Source: Maribrevibacterium harenarium
Lineage (GTDB): Bacteria; Pseudomonadota; Gammaproteobacteria; Pseudomonadales; Marinomonadaceae
Direction: 5' to 3'
NCBI RefSeq assembly: GCF_006385675.1
Contig: NZ_VFRR01000012.1
Location: 40,160-104,159, forward strand
Length of the DNA: 64,000 nucleotides
Below are positions 51,223 through 60,216 of the stretch, piece after piece. The position numbers and the translations under genes are program-made. The notes beneath the pieces were generated by a model, which saw nothing but the letters and a program-made list of their open reading frames with translations, did not search any database and was not told where the DNA came from. Each line of letters starts with the position of its first letter. Positions within the stretch are counted from its first letter, which is position 1.

Positions 51223-52779
51223 TCAATCATTTATTCCCAATACGGTCACACGATTGCGACCCGCGCCTTTCGATTCATACATAGCCATATCTGCACGTCG
51301 AAAAGCCTCTTTTACCTCTTCATTCGCTTGCCAATAACTCACACCAAGGGAAATGGTTACTGGACGATGAATCGCCTCGATCGGCTCTTGCTCCGTATAA
51401 GCGCGTATTTCTTCCGCATACTGGCCAGCAAGCTCAAGCGAAAGTCCCGGTAAAAATACGACGAATTCCTCGCCACCGGTACGAATCAAGGTACCTTTTT
51501 GACCAATATAGCGCCCCAAGGATTGCGCCAGAAACTGCAATACTTGGTCCCCTACTTCGTGACCAAACTGATCATTTACCTTTTTAAAGTAATCAATATC
51601 AAAGACAATCAAGGCGAAATTCGTATTTTTTACCACGCTGGCTTGGACCATTTCTTCCATGCCACGGCGATTTAACAACCCAGTCAATGGGTCTTTTTTC
51701 CGATCATTATCAAATCGAGAAATCTTCTCGTGCAACAGATCAACCTCGTGGTTGATAGCTCCCTTCAGTTGATAGGCTTCGTAATACCAAGCATTGATGC
51801 GGGAGAGGCGGTCTAAATCGAGGCTGATGGTGCTTTCAGCCAGCTGGCGTAACGGCCGTGCCACTAGAAATGCCAAGAAGCCGATCACGAGTAGGATCAC
51901 AGCTTGGGCTGGCAATGCCTCTAACAGGACCAGCCACATTTGCTGATCCAACTCGTTGAGTACAGAAGTAAGTGGGCGCTGAGTCACAATCCCCCATCCA
52001 GTATCCTCTACATAAGCGTAGCCAGACACCATGGCAATACCACGCGAATTCACAACTTCCTGGGCGCCACTGTAGCCTTGCGTAACACGATCTATTACCC
52101 GATTGCCATTTACAATTTCACCAATACGGGTTTTATCGGCGTGATAGATCAGGGCTTTGCTAGATGAAACCACATATATATAGGAGTCATCGTCATAGCC
52201 ATGATGGGACAATAAACCATCGAGAAAGTTGTTGTTATGTAGATAGATAGTACCGACCACATCACCCATGTGCTCTCCAGCTAGGTTCTGTATCGGGTGT
52301 GTCAAAGAGACCAAATACTTACCAGCTGGACCAATCATTGGTCCAATGACTTGTGGTTTGTTTGCTTTCAGCACTGACTTTAAGGAATCGGGAACAAACA
52401 TTCCCCTCAACCCCAACACCTGGGGCGAAATAGATACGAACATACCGGCAGGATTAACTACTGAGACAGAGTTAAATCCCTCGCTAAGCGCCTGAATACG
52501 GTCGAGTTCTAATTGGACTTTTTGATAATCAGCCCCTTCCTCCATCATAGGAGCAACCAATTCGGCGCCAAGCGCTAACTGGGAACGGGCATGGCTGAGG
52601 AACGCTTCCGTGGTACTAGCTAACTTCTCGGCATAAACGCGGTTCGAATCCAACGCCATCTCTACTAGCATCGCTTTCTGAGCACGGTAGGTCGCAGAGT
52701 AACCGTTAATAAAGGTAAACAACACACCAACAATGGCTAGCGCGATGATAAGAAAGCGAATCGACAAGCGGATTTTCAA
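51223..52779 (-). CDS. Membrane diguanylate cyclase with sensor domain
   Basis: Makes c-di-GMP from GTP. N-terminal membrane helix (FLIIALAIVGVLFTFI), a periplasmic dCACHE-like sensor (about 35-275), a second helix (LPAQAVILLVIGFLAFLVA), a HAMP-like linker, then GGDEF with DPLTGLLNRRGMEEM and the intact GGEEF site (about residue 433). No RxxD inhibitory site precedes GGEEF. 518 residues. A short ligand in the periplasm is expected; its identity is not visible. Confidence 0.9.
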   Translation of the reverse strand: MKIRLSIRFLIIALAIVGVLFTFINGYSATYRAQKAMLVEMALDSNRVYAEKLASTTEAFLSHARSQLALGAELVAPMMEEGADYQKVQLELDRIQALSEGFNSVSVVNPAGMFVSISPQVLGLRGMFVPDSLKSVLKANKPQVIGPMIGPAGKYLVSLTHPIQNLAGEHMGDVVGTIYLHNNNFLDGLLSHHGYDDDSYIYVVSSSKALIYHADKTRIGEIVNGNRVIDRVTQGYSGAQEVVNSRGIAMVSGYAYVEDTGWGIVTQRPLTSVLNELDQQMWLVLLEALPAQAVILLVIGFLAFLVARPLRQLAESTISLDLDRLSRINAWYYEAYQLKGAINHEVDLLHEKISRFDNDRKKDPLTGLLNRRGMEEMVQASVVKNTNFALIVFDIDYFKKVNDQFGHEVGDQVLQFLAQSLGRYIGQKGTLIRTGGEEFVVFLPGLSLELAGQYAEEIRAYTEQEPIEAIHRPVTISLGVSYWQANEEVKEAFRRADMAMYESKGAGRNRVTVLGIND

Positions 52780-52936
52780 AGGAACCTCGCATCCTTACGG
52801 TCAGTAAACTACCACCATGAAAAAACACGGCGGTCAGAGCCCAAAAACGGGGCATAATTTTATCAGTTTTACCGATATCGCTAAACAAAATTATGCAATA
52901 TCGGCCCCCCGTCCATTAAACCAAAACGTACTTTTT

Positions 52937-55132
52937 TCAATTAGTCGCAGCAGAATACTTTTGCGCACGATAGGCATGAAGCTTTTTATAGCTGTCGATT
53001 AATTTCAAATGACGATCCAGACCTTCAAGTTTCATATTCGTCGGCGCTAAACCATAAAATTTCACTGTGCCATTTACGGAACCCACTACATTTTCCATCG
53101 TCGCTTTACCAAACATGCGTGACAAGTTAGGCAGGAAGTCTTCTAGCGCTAGCTCGTCATCTAGGGTAATTTCAAGAACAGCGCTGATCGCCTGATAAAA
53201 CAAACCACGCTCAACCGTATTGTTGTTGTAGCTTAAAAATTCCTGCACCTGATCTTTCGCTTCTTCGTGCATTTGTAGCGCTAGGAACAACAAGAGCTTT
53301 AGCTCGCCGACATCTAACCTTCCCCACGGGGTGTTTTCATCGAATTCAACACCAATTAAGGTGCGAATATCGGTGTAGTTATCCAACTCACTCTCTTCTA
53401 ACCGCTCTAGTAATGCTTCTAGGGCATCATCGTCAAGGGAATGGATGTTGAGAATATCTTCGCGGAATAACAACGCCTTGTTGGTATTATCCCAAATCAA
53501 ATCATCCACAGGGTACACCTCTGAATAATCTGGCACTAGGATACGACAGACATTTGCACCTAAGTCGTCAAATACGGCCATATACACTTCCTTGCCCATT
53601 TCTTCGAGGATGCCCATTAGGCGATCACGCTCTTCTTCCGTGGTGCCGGAAAAGTTCCACTCACAGAATTCGTAGTCAGCTTTCGCGCTAAAGAACTTCC
53701 AAGAAATCACGCCGGTGGAGTCGATAAAATGCTCCACAAAGTTATTTGGCTCTTGCACTGCAAACGAGTTAAATGTCGGTAGTGGCACATCATTTAAGCC
53801 TTCGAAACTACGGCCCTGCAATAGCTCGGTTAGGCTACGCTCTAAGGCCACTTCAAAGCTCGGATGCGCACCGAAGGAGGCAAATACACCACCTGTACGA
53901 GGATTCATCAGGGTCACATTCATTACCGGGAATTGCCCTCCCAGTGAGGCATCTTTCACCACCACTGGGAAACCATTTTCCTCAAGGCTCTTGATGCCTT
54001 CGAGAATGCGCGGGTATTTTTCCAATACCGCCATCGGCACATCCGGCAGGACGATCTCTTGCTCTATAATCTGCTTCTTCGCCGCCCGCTCGAAGATCTC
54101 CGACAAACACTGCACCATTGCTTCCGGTAGCGTATTCCCCGCACTCATGCCGTTACTTAGGAATAGGTTTTCGATCAGGTTGGATGGGAAGTAAACCGTT
54201 TCCTGATCCGACTGGCGCACGTAGGGGATTGCACAGATACCTCGCTCGATATTGCCAGAGTTAGTATCGATAAGATGCGAACCTAGCAATTCTTGCTCAG
54301 GATCGAAAATGTCCAAGCAGTAATCGTCTAACAAACCTTCTGGTAATGAATCATCTTCGGTGAGGGGAAACCATTTTTCCGTTGGATAATGCACAAAGTC
54401 CGCGTTAGCTAACTCTTCACCAAAGAATTGATCGTTGTAAAAGAAATTGCAGCTCGCACGCTCAATAAATTCACCCAAGGCCGAGCACAGCGCACTTTCT
54501 TTAGTTGCCCCTTTACCATTGGTGAAACACATGTGCGACGCGGCATCTCGTAAATGCAGCGACCACACCCCTGGCACAATGTTACGCCAGGACGCCACCT
54601 CAATCTTCATGCCTAAATCTGCTAGCAAACCAGACATGTTCGCAATGGTATCTTCTAAAGGAAGATCTTTACCTAGGATCGTTGTCTTTTCGCCACCATT
54701 AGGTTGCGCCAGCGCCATAAGAGAAGCGCCGGCATCTAGGTCATCAACAGTTTCAATCTTAAATTCCGGCCCAGTTTGCACTACCTTTTTCACTGTACAA
54801 CGATCAATTGAGCGCAAGATACCCTCACGATCCTTTTCACTGATGTACTCGGGCAGCTCCACTTGAATTTGGAAAATCTGGTTATAGCGGTTTTCCGGGT
54901 CAACGATATTATTTTGGGACAGGCGAATATCTTCAGTGGGAATATCCCGCGCCTTACAGTACACCTTTACGAAATAGGCGGCACATAAGGCAGAAGAGGC
55001 CAGAAAGTAATCAAAAGGACTTGGCGCCGAGCCATCTCCTTTGTAACGAATGGGTTGATCCGCCACAACCGTAAAGTCGTCGAATTTGGCTTCTAAGCGG
55101 AGATTGTCTAAAAAATTTACCTTGATTTCCAT
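52937..55132 (-). CDS. OsmC-YcaO fusion protein
   Basis: 731 residues. N-terminal OsmC/Ohr-type domain (about 1-135) with the two redox cysteines (LASSALCAAYF, DRCTVKKVV). Then a YcaO domain like E. coli YcaO (about 145-560: HLRDAASHMCFTNGKGATKESALCSALGEFIERASCNF, NGMSAGNTLPEAMVQCLSEIFERAAK, ASFGAHPSFEVALERSLTELLQGR). C-terminal helical part (about 590-731) as in YcaO. YcaO activates amide backbones with ATP in other families and assists RimO; the fused form's role is unproven. No TOMM partner is adjacent. Confidence 0.93.
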   Translation of the reverse strand: MEIKVNFLDNLRLEAKFDDFTVVADQPIRYKGDGSAPSPFDYFLASSALCAAYFVKVYCKARDIPTEDIRLSQNNIVDPENRYNQIFQIQVELPEYISEKDREGILRSIDRCTVKKVVQTGPEFKIETVDDLDAGASLMALAQPNGGEKTTILGKDLPLEDTIANMSGLLADLGMKIEVASWRNIVPGVWSLHLRDAASHMCFTNGKGATKESALCSALGEFIERASCNFFYNDQFFGEELANADFVHYPTEKWFPLTEDDSLPEGLLDDYCLDIFDPEQELLGSHLIDTNSGNIERGICAIPYVRQSDQETVYFPSNLIENLFLSNGMSAGNTLPEAMVQCLSEIFERAAKKQIIEQEIVLPDVPMAVLEKYPRILEGIKSLEENGFPVVVKDASLGGQFPVMNVTLMNPRTGGVFASFGAHPSFEVALERSLTELLQGRSFEGLNDVPLPTFNSFAVQEPNNFVEHFIDSTGVISWKFFSAKADYEFCEWNFSGTTEEERDRLMGILEEMGKEVYMAVFDDLGANVCRILVPDYSEVYPVDDLIWDNTNKALLFREDILNIHSLDDDALEALLERLEESELDNYTDIRTLIGVEFDENTPWGRLDVGELKLLLFLALQMHEEAKDQVQEFLSYNNNTVERGLFYQAISAVLEITLDDELALEDFLPNLSRMFGKATMENVVGSVNGTVKFYGLAPTNMKLEGLDRHLKLIDSYKKLHAYRAQKYSAATN

Positions 55133-55538
55133 GCTGGACCTCTAACTCAATATGGCGCGAAGTCTACCACCAATTGCGTTGCAGATCGTCGGCTAGCGGA
55201 TGACCAACCAAGATATTTTTCAGTTCGAAACTTTAGGTGTTTCCAGAGGATTTTGGTCACAGATTCGCCACAGTGATTTTTTGCATAAAATTTAAACAAG
55301 ATAGCGACACAATATCATAAACTTCTAATTAATAAGAATAATGTGACAAAATCAGCAAGTGATCACAATGAAAGGTAAAGTTAGTTCATTTAGATTATAG
55401 GTGTGACCAAAAATAATGAATGAACTAAGAAAATATTTTTATTTCAATGACTTAGAGGAGGTTTTTGCGACCAAAAATATAGGTTTATAACTTAGTCGAA
55501 ACACCAAGTCATTGATTTTGAAAGAAAAATTTGTCTAA
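55133..55538. other. AT-rich intergenic region upstream of the OsmC-YcaO gene
   Basis: About 400 bp with no gene that I can support. It holds several perfect inverted repeats: TTTTGGTCACA (55251-55261) with TGTGACCAAAA (55402-55412), and TTAGTTCATT (55381-55390) with AATGAACTAA (55419-55428), plus a further near copy GCGACCAAAAATA at 55468. The nearby gene's promoter should lie here. A possible 24-codon ORF (55418 on) is not supported. Confidence 0.6.
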
Positions 55539-56360
55539 GGAAGCTGCGAACAAGTAAGATAGTTCTGGTCTGACTTGTTCCACATACCAGCAACGCTAAA
55601 ATCGTGGCAGTTTGCCGTACTTTTCCGCTATTAGCTGCTCTGAGGAGCCAAAATCCGCCTTTTGGACGGATTAACCCTTTGCAGACCTGATCATCTGCTC
55701 TATTCGTAGCAAATTTCCAAGCGCAAACAGCACGGCGAGCTTGTTGTCATTTTTAGTCAGCCCTTTATAGACAGCTTTTCGAAAACCAAACTGACATTTC
55801 AACATTCTAAATGGATGCTCAACTTTCGCCCTGATGCTTGCCTTTAAGTATTCTGTTCGGATCAGCTGTTTATTTTTACGAGGGTGCTTTTTCCAAGCGC
55901 GTATCTTGCTAGGCATCTCAGCTACCAACCAATCGACTTTCCGATCCTTAGTTTCTGCGCGCTTTTCAACGCCACGGTAGCCAGAGTCCGCCGATACAAA
56001 GGATTCATTACCATGAAGGAGCTCCGGCAGTTGGTTTAAATCATGATCATTAGCAGACGTCGTAGTGAAGCTGTGCACCAGACCTCGTTTTGCATCCACG
56101 CCAATATGAGCTTTCATGCCAAAGAACCATTGCTTGCCCTTTTGCGTCTGATGCATTTCGGGATCATGGGCGTTTGACTTATTTTTAGTCGAACTCGCAG
56201 CCTCGATGATCGTCGCATCCACGATTGTCCCTTCTTTAAAGTAGATACCGGAATCAGACAGCCATTTGTTTACTTCTTTAAAGGGTTTACGACCCAGTTT
56301 GTGCTTCTCAAGTAAGTGACGGAAGTTCATGATGGTAGTGTGGTCTGGAATCGCACCTTT
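55539..56360 (-). mobile_element. IS5-family element, 5' end lost
   Basis: The retained right end starts GGAAGCTGCGAACAAGT, which matches the IS5 terminal repeat (one mismatch), and is preceded by CTAA, the YTAR-type target that IS5 duplicates. The other terminus and the first ~90 codons of the transposase are missing, cut by a join to an IS3-family sliver. Cannot move alone. Confidence 0.85.
55671..56360 (-). pseudogene. IS5 transposase, N-terminus missing
   Basis: Matches E. coli IS5 transposase from [16 protein letters not shown] through [30 protein letters not shown] and [17 protein letters not shown] to the C-terminus. The catalytic DDE core remains (D of VDATI, D of SADSGY, E of RAKVEHPF). 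The open frame continues to 56405, but that extra part is not IS5. Confidence 0.9.
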
Positions 56361-56361
56361 A

Positions 56362-56412
56362 GTTTGGCCTTTCATTGTTGTACGTCCATAACCACTTCGT
56401 GGCAATTATCAC
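56362..56412 (-). pseudogene. Sliver of IS3-family transposase OrfB
   Basis: Only ~16 codons, [14 protein letters not shown], the near-C-terminal motif common in IS3-family integrases (usually followed by MALGG). It lies exactly at the join between the IS110 and IS5 remnants. Short, so moderately sure. Confidence 0.6.
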
Positions 56413-57124
56413 TCGTCGAGTGACTTCTTGTGATTTGGCCAACGATGCTAGTTTCTGATCATAATCATCTATCACGCGATCCAGCTCACACAATCTACGA
56501 TATTGATCAGCGAAAACCTCTCGTGCCAAATAGGGTAATGAGTTTTCTCCATCTTCCAAGATCTCTGGTAATTTCGCCCTTAAATGGAGCCTACCTTGCG
56601 GTATAACAATGCCATATTCAGTTAGGAAACCACGAATCTGATTGACCAACGCAACTCGCTCTGCAACCAATAAGGAGCGAGCGCGATGAACCGTTAAAAT
56701 GGCTTGCTGTTCTTCATTCTTAATCGGAACAAAACGCATATTGGGCCGCCCTGCAGCCTCACATATGGCTTCGGCATCATTGCGGTCATTCTTCTAACTC
56801 TTACGATAAGGGGCGACAAACTGTGGGGCCATCATACGGACATCATGCCCCATCTTCTGAAGCTCTCTTGCCCAGTAGTGCGCACCGCCACAACTCTCTA
56901 TACCAACGACACAAGGTTCTTGTTGAATGAAGAATTCGAGTACTTTGGAGCGTTTAATGGTCTTCCTAAGTAGTACTTTTTCATCCTGATCAACAGCAAA
57001 CACCTCAAAGACATTTTTTGCTAAATCCAAGCCGATACGCATACTTTTCATGGTGGACTCCCGCTATTTAATTGATTAATTCACCTTCAATATGGCACAT
57101 GATGCCGGGGTTGGGGGAGTCCAT
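56405..57124 (-). mobile_element. IS110-family (IS1111-like) element, truncated
   Basis: Retains the left end (GGACTCCCCCAACCCCG, near 57123) and ~200 codons of transposase; the serine domain and right end are gone, replaced by IS3/IS5 pieces. Another left end of the same element lies at 63683 on the other strand. Confidence 0.85.
56413..57051 (-). pseudogene. IS110-family transposase with internal amber stop, 3' truncated
   Basis: The RuvC-like DEDD part is read from MRIGLDLAKNVFEVFAVDQDEKV to FVAPYRKS, then TAG at about 56794-56796, then in the same frame KNDRNDAEAICEAAGRPNMRFVPIKNEEQQ onward to LAKSQEVTRR. So the gene is broken by one nonsense codon (probably from CAG or AAG) and also lacks its C-terminal serine domain. 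EDGENSLPYLAREVFADQYRRL is typical of the IS1111 subgroup. Confidence 0.9.
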
Positions 57125-57170
57125 CCCATTTCCTTACTGCAAGTGGTTTGAAATAAAAGTAGCAGCGCCA

Positions 57171-58571
57171 TTAATTCCGCCATATCACGGTAACCGCCAA
57201 CCCCGGTTTACCGTCTTCTAGTCGGAGTTCGGCATCGTGACGCTGTGCGATGGCCTTCACTAGACTCAAGCCCAGTCCAGTTCCTGCCAAATGTCGACTC
57301 GAATCCACGCGAAAAAAGCGGTCCGTGACCTTCTCATGCAACTCAGTCCGAATTCCCGGTCCATTATCCTGAACCTGAATATATCGTCGGTCATCGTCCA
57401 CACCACATCGCAAGATTATGTTCGCATTGGGTTCTGCATAACGAATACTGTTGTCGAGTAGGTTAATGACAGCTTGACGAATCAGGTCTATGTCGCCATT
57501 GACGAACACAGCTGGACATTGAATTTGAAGCGTGAGTGTTTGCTGGTTGTCTTCAGCAACAGCTACGAATAAGTCATATAGCTCGTGACTGAGTTGAACT
57601 AAATCCACCGGTTTTCGCGCGATTGTTTGGGCGCCGCTCTCAATTTGCGCTAAACGCAAAATGGCATCGAACGTCGTCGATACTTGATCGATATCATCCA
57701 AAGCTGTTGCCAAAATTCCACTTTCTAGATGACTGTCGATTTCACCCTCGTTCGGAGGGTCCAAATTTCCTTGCAATTGCACTTGTTCCAATTTAAGCCT
57801 TAAACGTGTGAGCGGTCGGCGTAAATCATGCGCGATATCGGCCGATACCTGTCGCAAACTCTCCATAGAACGTTGCAGGTGATCCAGTGTTTGGTTGATC
57901 CCAACTGACACCTGATTTAACGCATCGCCAGTATCAGGACTCACCTCACAACGCGCCGCCATATTCCCCGCAGCAGCTTTGGTTAACACGGAGCGAATGG
58001 ATTGAACTCGGCGTTCGTTAAATCGCGCAATGTAGAAAACAACTAATGCAATTAACACCATGGAAGCCGCTAACCCCCATAAAATTGATTGCTCAAGGAC
58101 TTCTTGACTGTCCGTTACCCAACGGCTGTCTCGTGCAACCAATATCCACCCGTCCGGCGTTTCAACCCCATAACCAAAATAGGTACCATCACTTTCTTCA
58201 TCGATTTTTTCCGGTAAGGTAATGTCCTTACCAACTTGCAAGACGCGCTGGTGAACAAATGGTTCGGATATAAATGAGTCGCCGACGTGAGCACCATTTT
58301 TACCGTGAAAGGCCACCAACATCGCGCCTTGATCATCGTAGGTCAGTTGAAAATCGATTTGACTGAGTAACTCTTCCAATCCGCGGTGCTGATAGACCCG
58401 CTGCAGGGATTCCGCTTGATATTGTGTGTCGAAAAATAATCGTTGGACCAATTCCTGTTTATGCAAACTAACGGCAATCCACGCCGCCAATGTGGTCGCA
58501 ATCGCAAACACGCCCGTAATTAATGCCGCAAAGCCAACCGATGAAGTAAAGCGCTGAGAAATGGATGACAT
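57171..58571 (-). CDS. Sensor histidine kinase
   Basis: Inner-membrane kinase of a two-component pair. Helix 1 (SVGFAALITGVFAIATTLAAWIA), a periplasmic sensor (about 40-160), helix 2 (LWGLAASMVLIALVVFYIA), a HAMP (about 185-235), the H-box DIAHDLRRPLTRLRLKL, then N-box NLLDNSIRYA, G1 DNGPGI and G2 GTGLGLSL. 466 residues. The response regulator precedes it in the operon (15-bp gap). The signal is unknown. Confidence 0.93.
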   Translation of the reverse strand: MSSISQRFTSSVGFAALITGVFAIATTLAAWIAVSLHKQELVQRLFFDTQYQAESLQRVYQHRGLEELLSQIDFQLTYDDQGAMLVAFHGKNGAHVGDSFISEPFVHQRVLQVGKDITLPEKIDEESDGTYFGYGVETPDGWILVARDSRWVTDSQEVLEQSILWGLAASMVLIALVVFYIARFNERRVQSIRSVLTKAAAGNMAARCEVSPDTGDALNQVSVGINQTLDHLQRSMESLRQVSADIAHDLRRPLTRLRLKLEQVQLQGNLDPPNEGEIDSHLESGILATALDDIDQVSTTFDAILRLAQIESGAQTIARKPVDLVQLSHELYDLFVAVAEDNQQTLTLQIQCPAVFVNGDIDLIRQAVINLLDNSIRYAEPNANIILRCGVDDDRRYIQVQDNGPGIRTELHEKVTDRFFRVDSSRHLAGTGLGLSLVKAIAQRHDAELRLEDGKPGLAVTVIWRN

Positions 58572-58586
58572 GTTACCCCTTAATGC

Positions 58587-59261
58587 CTACATCGATTTAA
58601 AGACATAGCCAGAGCCATGAAGTGTTTGAATGTTGCGGGTGCCGAATGGTTTATCGACTTTGGCACGTAGGCGACTGATGTGAGTTTCGACGACGCTGGT
58701 TTTTGGATCAAAATTGATATTCCAGACCGCTTCGAGAATCATGCTTCGCGTCTGAACTCGATCGGGCCGCTCCATTAAGTACACTAGGAGGGCATATTCT
58801 TTGGGCTGCAGGTCAATTTTAAGCCCATCACGATACACCTCGTGACTGAGTAGCTTTACTTGTAACCCGCCTAAATCAAGCTGTGTGGTTTCGGCTTTTA
58901 TCTGTGGTCGTCTTGCCAAGGCTTCGATCCGAGCCATCAATTCGGCCATCGAGAACGGCTTCACCAAGTAGTCATCGGCACCTGACTTCAAGCCACTCAC
59001 GCGTTCATCGACACTACCTAACCCCGTTAAGAAAATTGCCGGTGTACTATCATCGGCCGCTCTCAGTGCCTTAATTACGGCAAGGCCATCCAATCCCGGC
59101 ATCATTCTGTCAAACACATATAAGTCGTATTTCTGCAAGCTCGCTTGTGCAAGAGCGTGGCGACCATCACCAACCACATCAACACTGTGTCCGGCTTGAG
59201 TCAGCGCGCCCTGAACAAAGGTCGCGGTTTCTAAATCGTCTTCAGCGTAGAGTATTTTCAT
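58587..59261 (-). CDS. OmpR-family response regulator
   Basis: Receiver with acidic pocket (YAEDDLE), phospho-Asp in YDLYVFDRMMPGLDG, the Thr/Gly in FLTGLGS and Lys in DYLVKPF; then a winged-helix DNA-binding domain with LVYLMERPDRVQTRSMILEAVW and HGSGYVFKSM. 224 residues. It is divergent from the ABC exporter with a 208-bp region that holds a perfect palindrome, probably its operator. Confidence 0.94.
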   Translation of the reverse strand: MKILYAEDDLETATFVQGALTQAGHSVDVVGDGRHALAQASLQKYDLYVFDRMMPGLDGLAVIKALRAADDSTPAIFLTGLGSVDERVSGLKSGADDYLVKPFSMAELMARIEALARRPQIKAETTQLDLGGLQVKLLSHEVYRDGLKIDLQPKEYALLVYLMERPDRVQTRSMILEAVWNINFDPKTSVVETHISRLRAKVDKPFGTRNIQTLHGSGYVFKSM

Positions 59262-59385
59262 TTTGGCGCAGCTCCGGTGTTTAGCTGATTAATGTCTATT
59301 CAAGCATCGAATACATTCGGTTTGTCTCTTTAGAGTACCGAACAACACTCGACCTTGGCCAATAAGTCGACGTACAAATCGCTGT

Positions 59386-59405
59386 TTCTTACAGGATTGT
59401 AAGAA
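59386..59405. promoter_or_regulatory. Palindrome in the TCS/ABC divergent region
   Basis: TTCTTACA and TGTAAGAA, complementary, separated by GGAT. Located 65 bp before the ABC ATPase start and 124 bp before the regulator start. A good candidate operator for the regulator; other repressors cannot be excluded. Confidence 0.55.
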
Positions 59406-59469
59406 TTCGCCAAGAATCTCCAAACAACACGCCATTAAGCTGTACTCATCAACCAACATGGAGCGAACG

Positions 59470-60216
59470 ATGAGCACCCCAGCAATCAATCTAACCAATT
59501 TATGTCAGCACTACGGTGTCCATCGCGCCGTTGATCATTTGACCCTCACCATTCCAGAAGGCGAGATATTTGGTTTCTTGGGCCATAACGGCGCAGGTAA
59601 AACCACAACCGTACATATGTTAACGACCTTGACCCAACCAAGTGGTGGCCAAGGGCAAGTGTTCGGATTCGACCTTCACGATCAAGCACAAGACATTCGC
59701 CGTTTGATCGGTTACGTCCCTGAAAATGTGCGTCTATATGACAATCTAACGACGAAAGAAAATTTGGCTTTTTTTGCCGGGCTTTCCGGCGTTGAAGACA
59801 TCGACAGTGCGATTCAATCTGCCCTAGCGTTTTTAGACATTGAACACCTAGCAAATAAAAAGGTTGGCAGCTTTTCTAAAGGCATGCGCCAACGCGTCGG
59901 TTTAGCACAAGCCATTTTGCATCAACCAAAACTCTTGTTTCTCGATGAGCCCGCTTCTGGTCTCGACCCCTTGGGCATGAAAATGCTTCGTGAACTGATC
60001 ACCAAGTTAAACCAAGAAATGGGCATGACCATTTTCATGAATACTCATTTGATCAGTGAAATCGCAAAAACGTGTACCTCTATTGGGATTCTAAGTGCAG
60101 GAAAATTGGTTTTTCACGGCACAATCGCAGAAGTTAATCAACGTTTTGCCCACGAAGGTGCCATTGAAGATCTTTATGTGAATGTGCTGCAAACGCAGCA
60201 AAAGGAGACCGTTTGA
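59470..60216 (+). CDS. ABC exporter ATPase
   Basis: ATPase of an ABC-2 type exporter. Walker A GHNGAGKTT, Q-loop GYVPENVRLYDNLTTKENLAFFAGL, signature FSKGMRQRVGLAQAIL, Walker B LLFLDEPASGLDP and H-loop NTHLI. 248 residues from MSTPAINL, with GGAG 7 nt ahead; the frame opens at 59458. The stop overlaps the next ATG (TGATG). Confidence 0.93.
   Translation: MSTPAINLTNLCQHYGVHRAVDHLTLTIPEGEIFGFLGHNGAGKTTTVHMLTTLTQPSGGQGQVFGFDLHDQAQDIRRLIGYVPENVRLYDNLTTKENLAFFAGLSGVEDIDSAIQSALAFLDIEHLANKKVGSFSKGMRQRVGLAQAILHQPKLLFLDEPASGLDPLGMKMLRELITKLNQEMGMTIFMNTHLISEIAKTCTSIGILSAGKLVFHGTIAEVNQRFAHEGAIEDLYVNVLQTQQKETV

Noticed and set aside
56405..56739. Intact-looking 126-codon ORF starting MRFVPIKNEEQQ
   Set aside because: It is the middle of the IS110-type transposase after the amber codon and ends in IS3 sequence, so it is listed as part of the pseudogene.
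59289..59498. 69-codon minus-strand ORF in the divergent TCS/ABC region
   Set aside because: Covers the control region and the ABC start; no ribosome site or familiar sequence.
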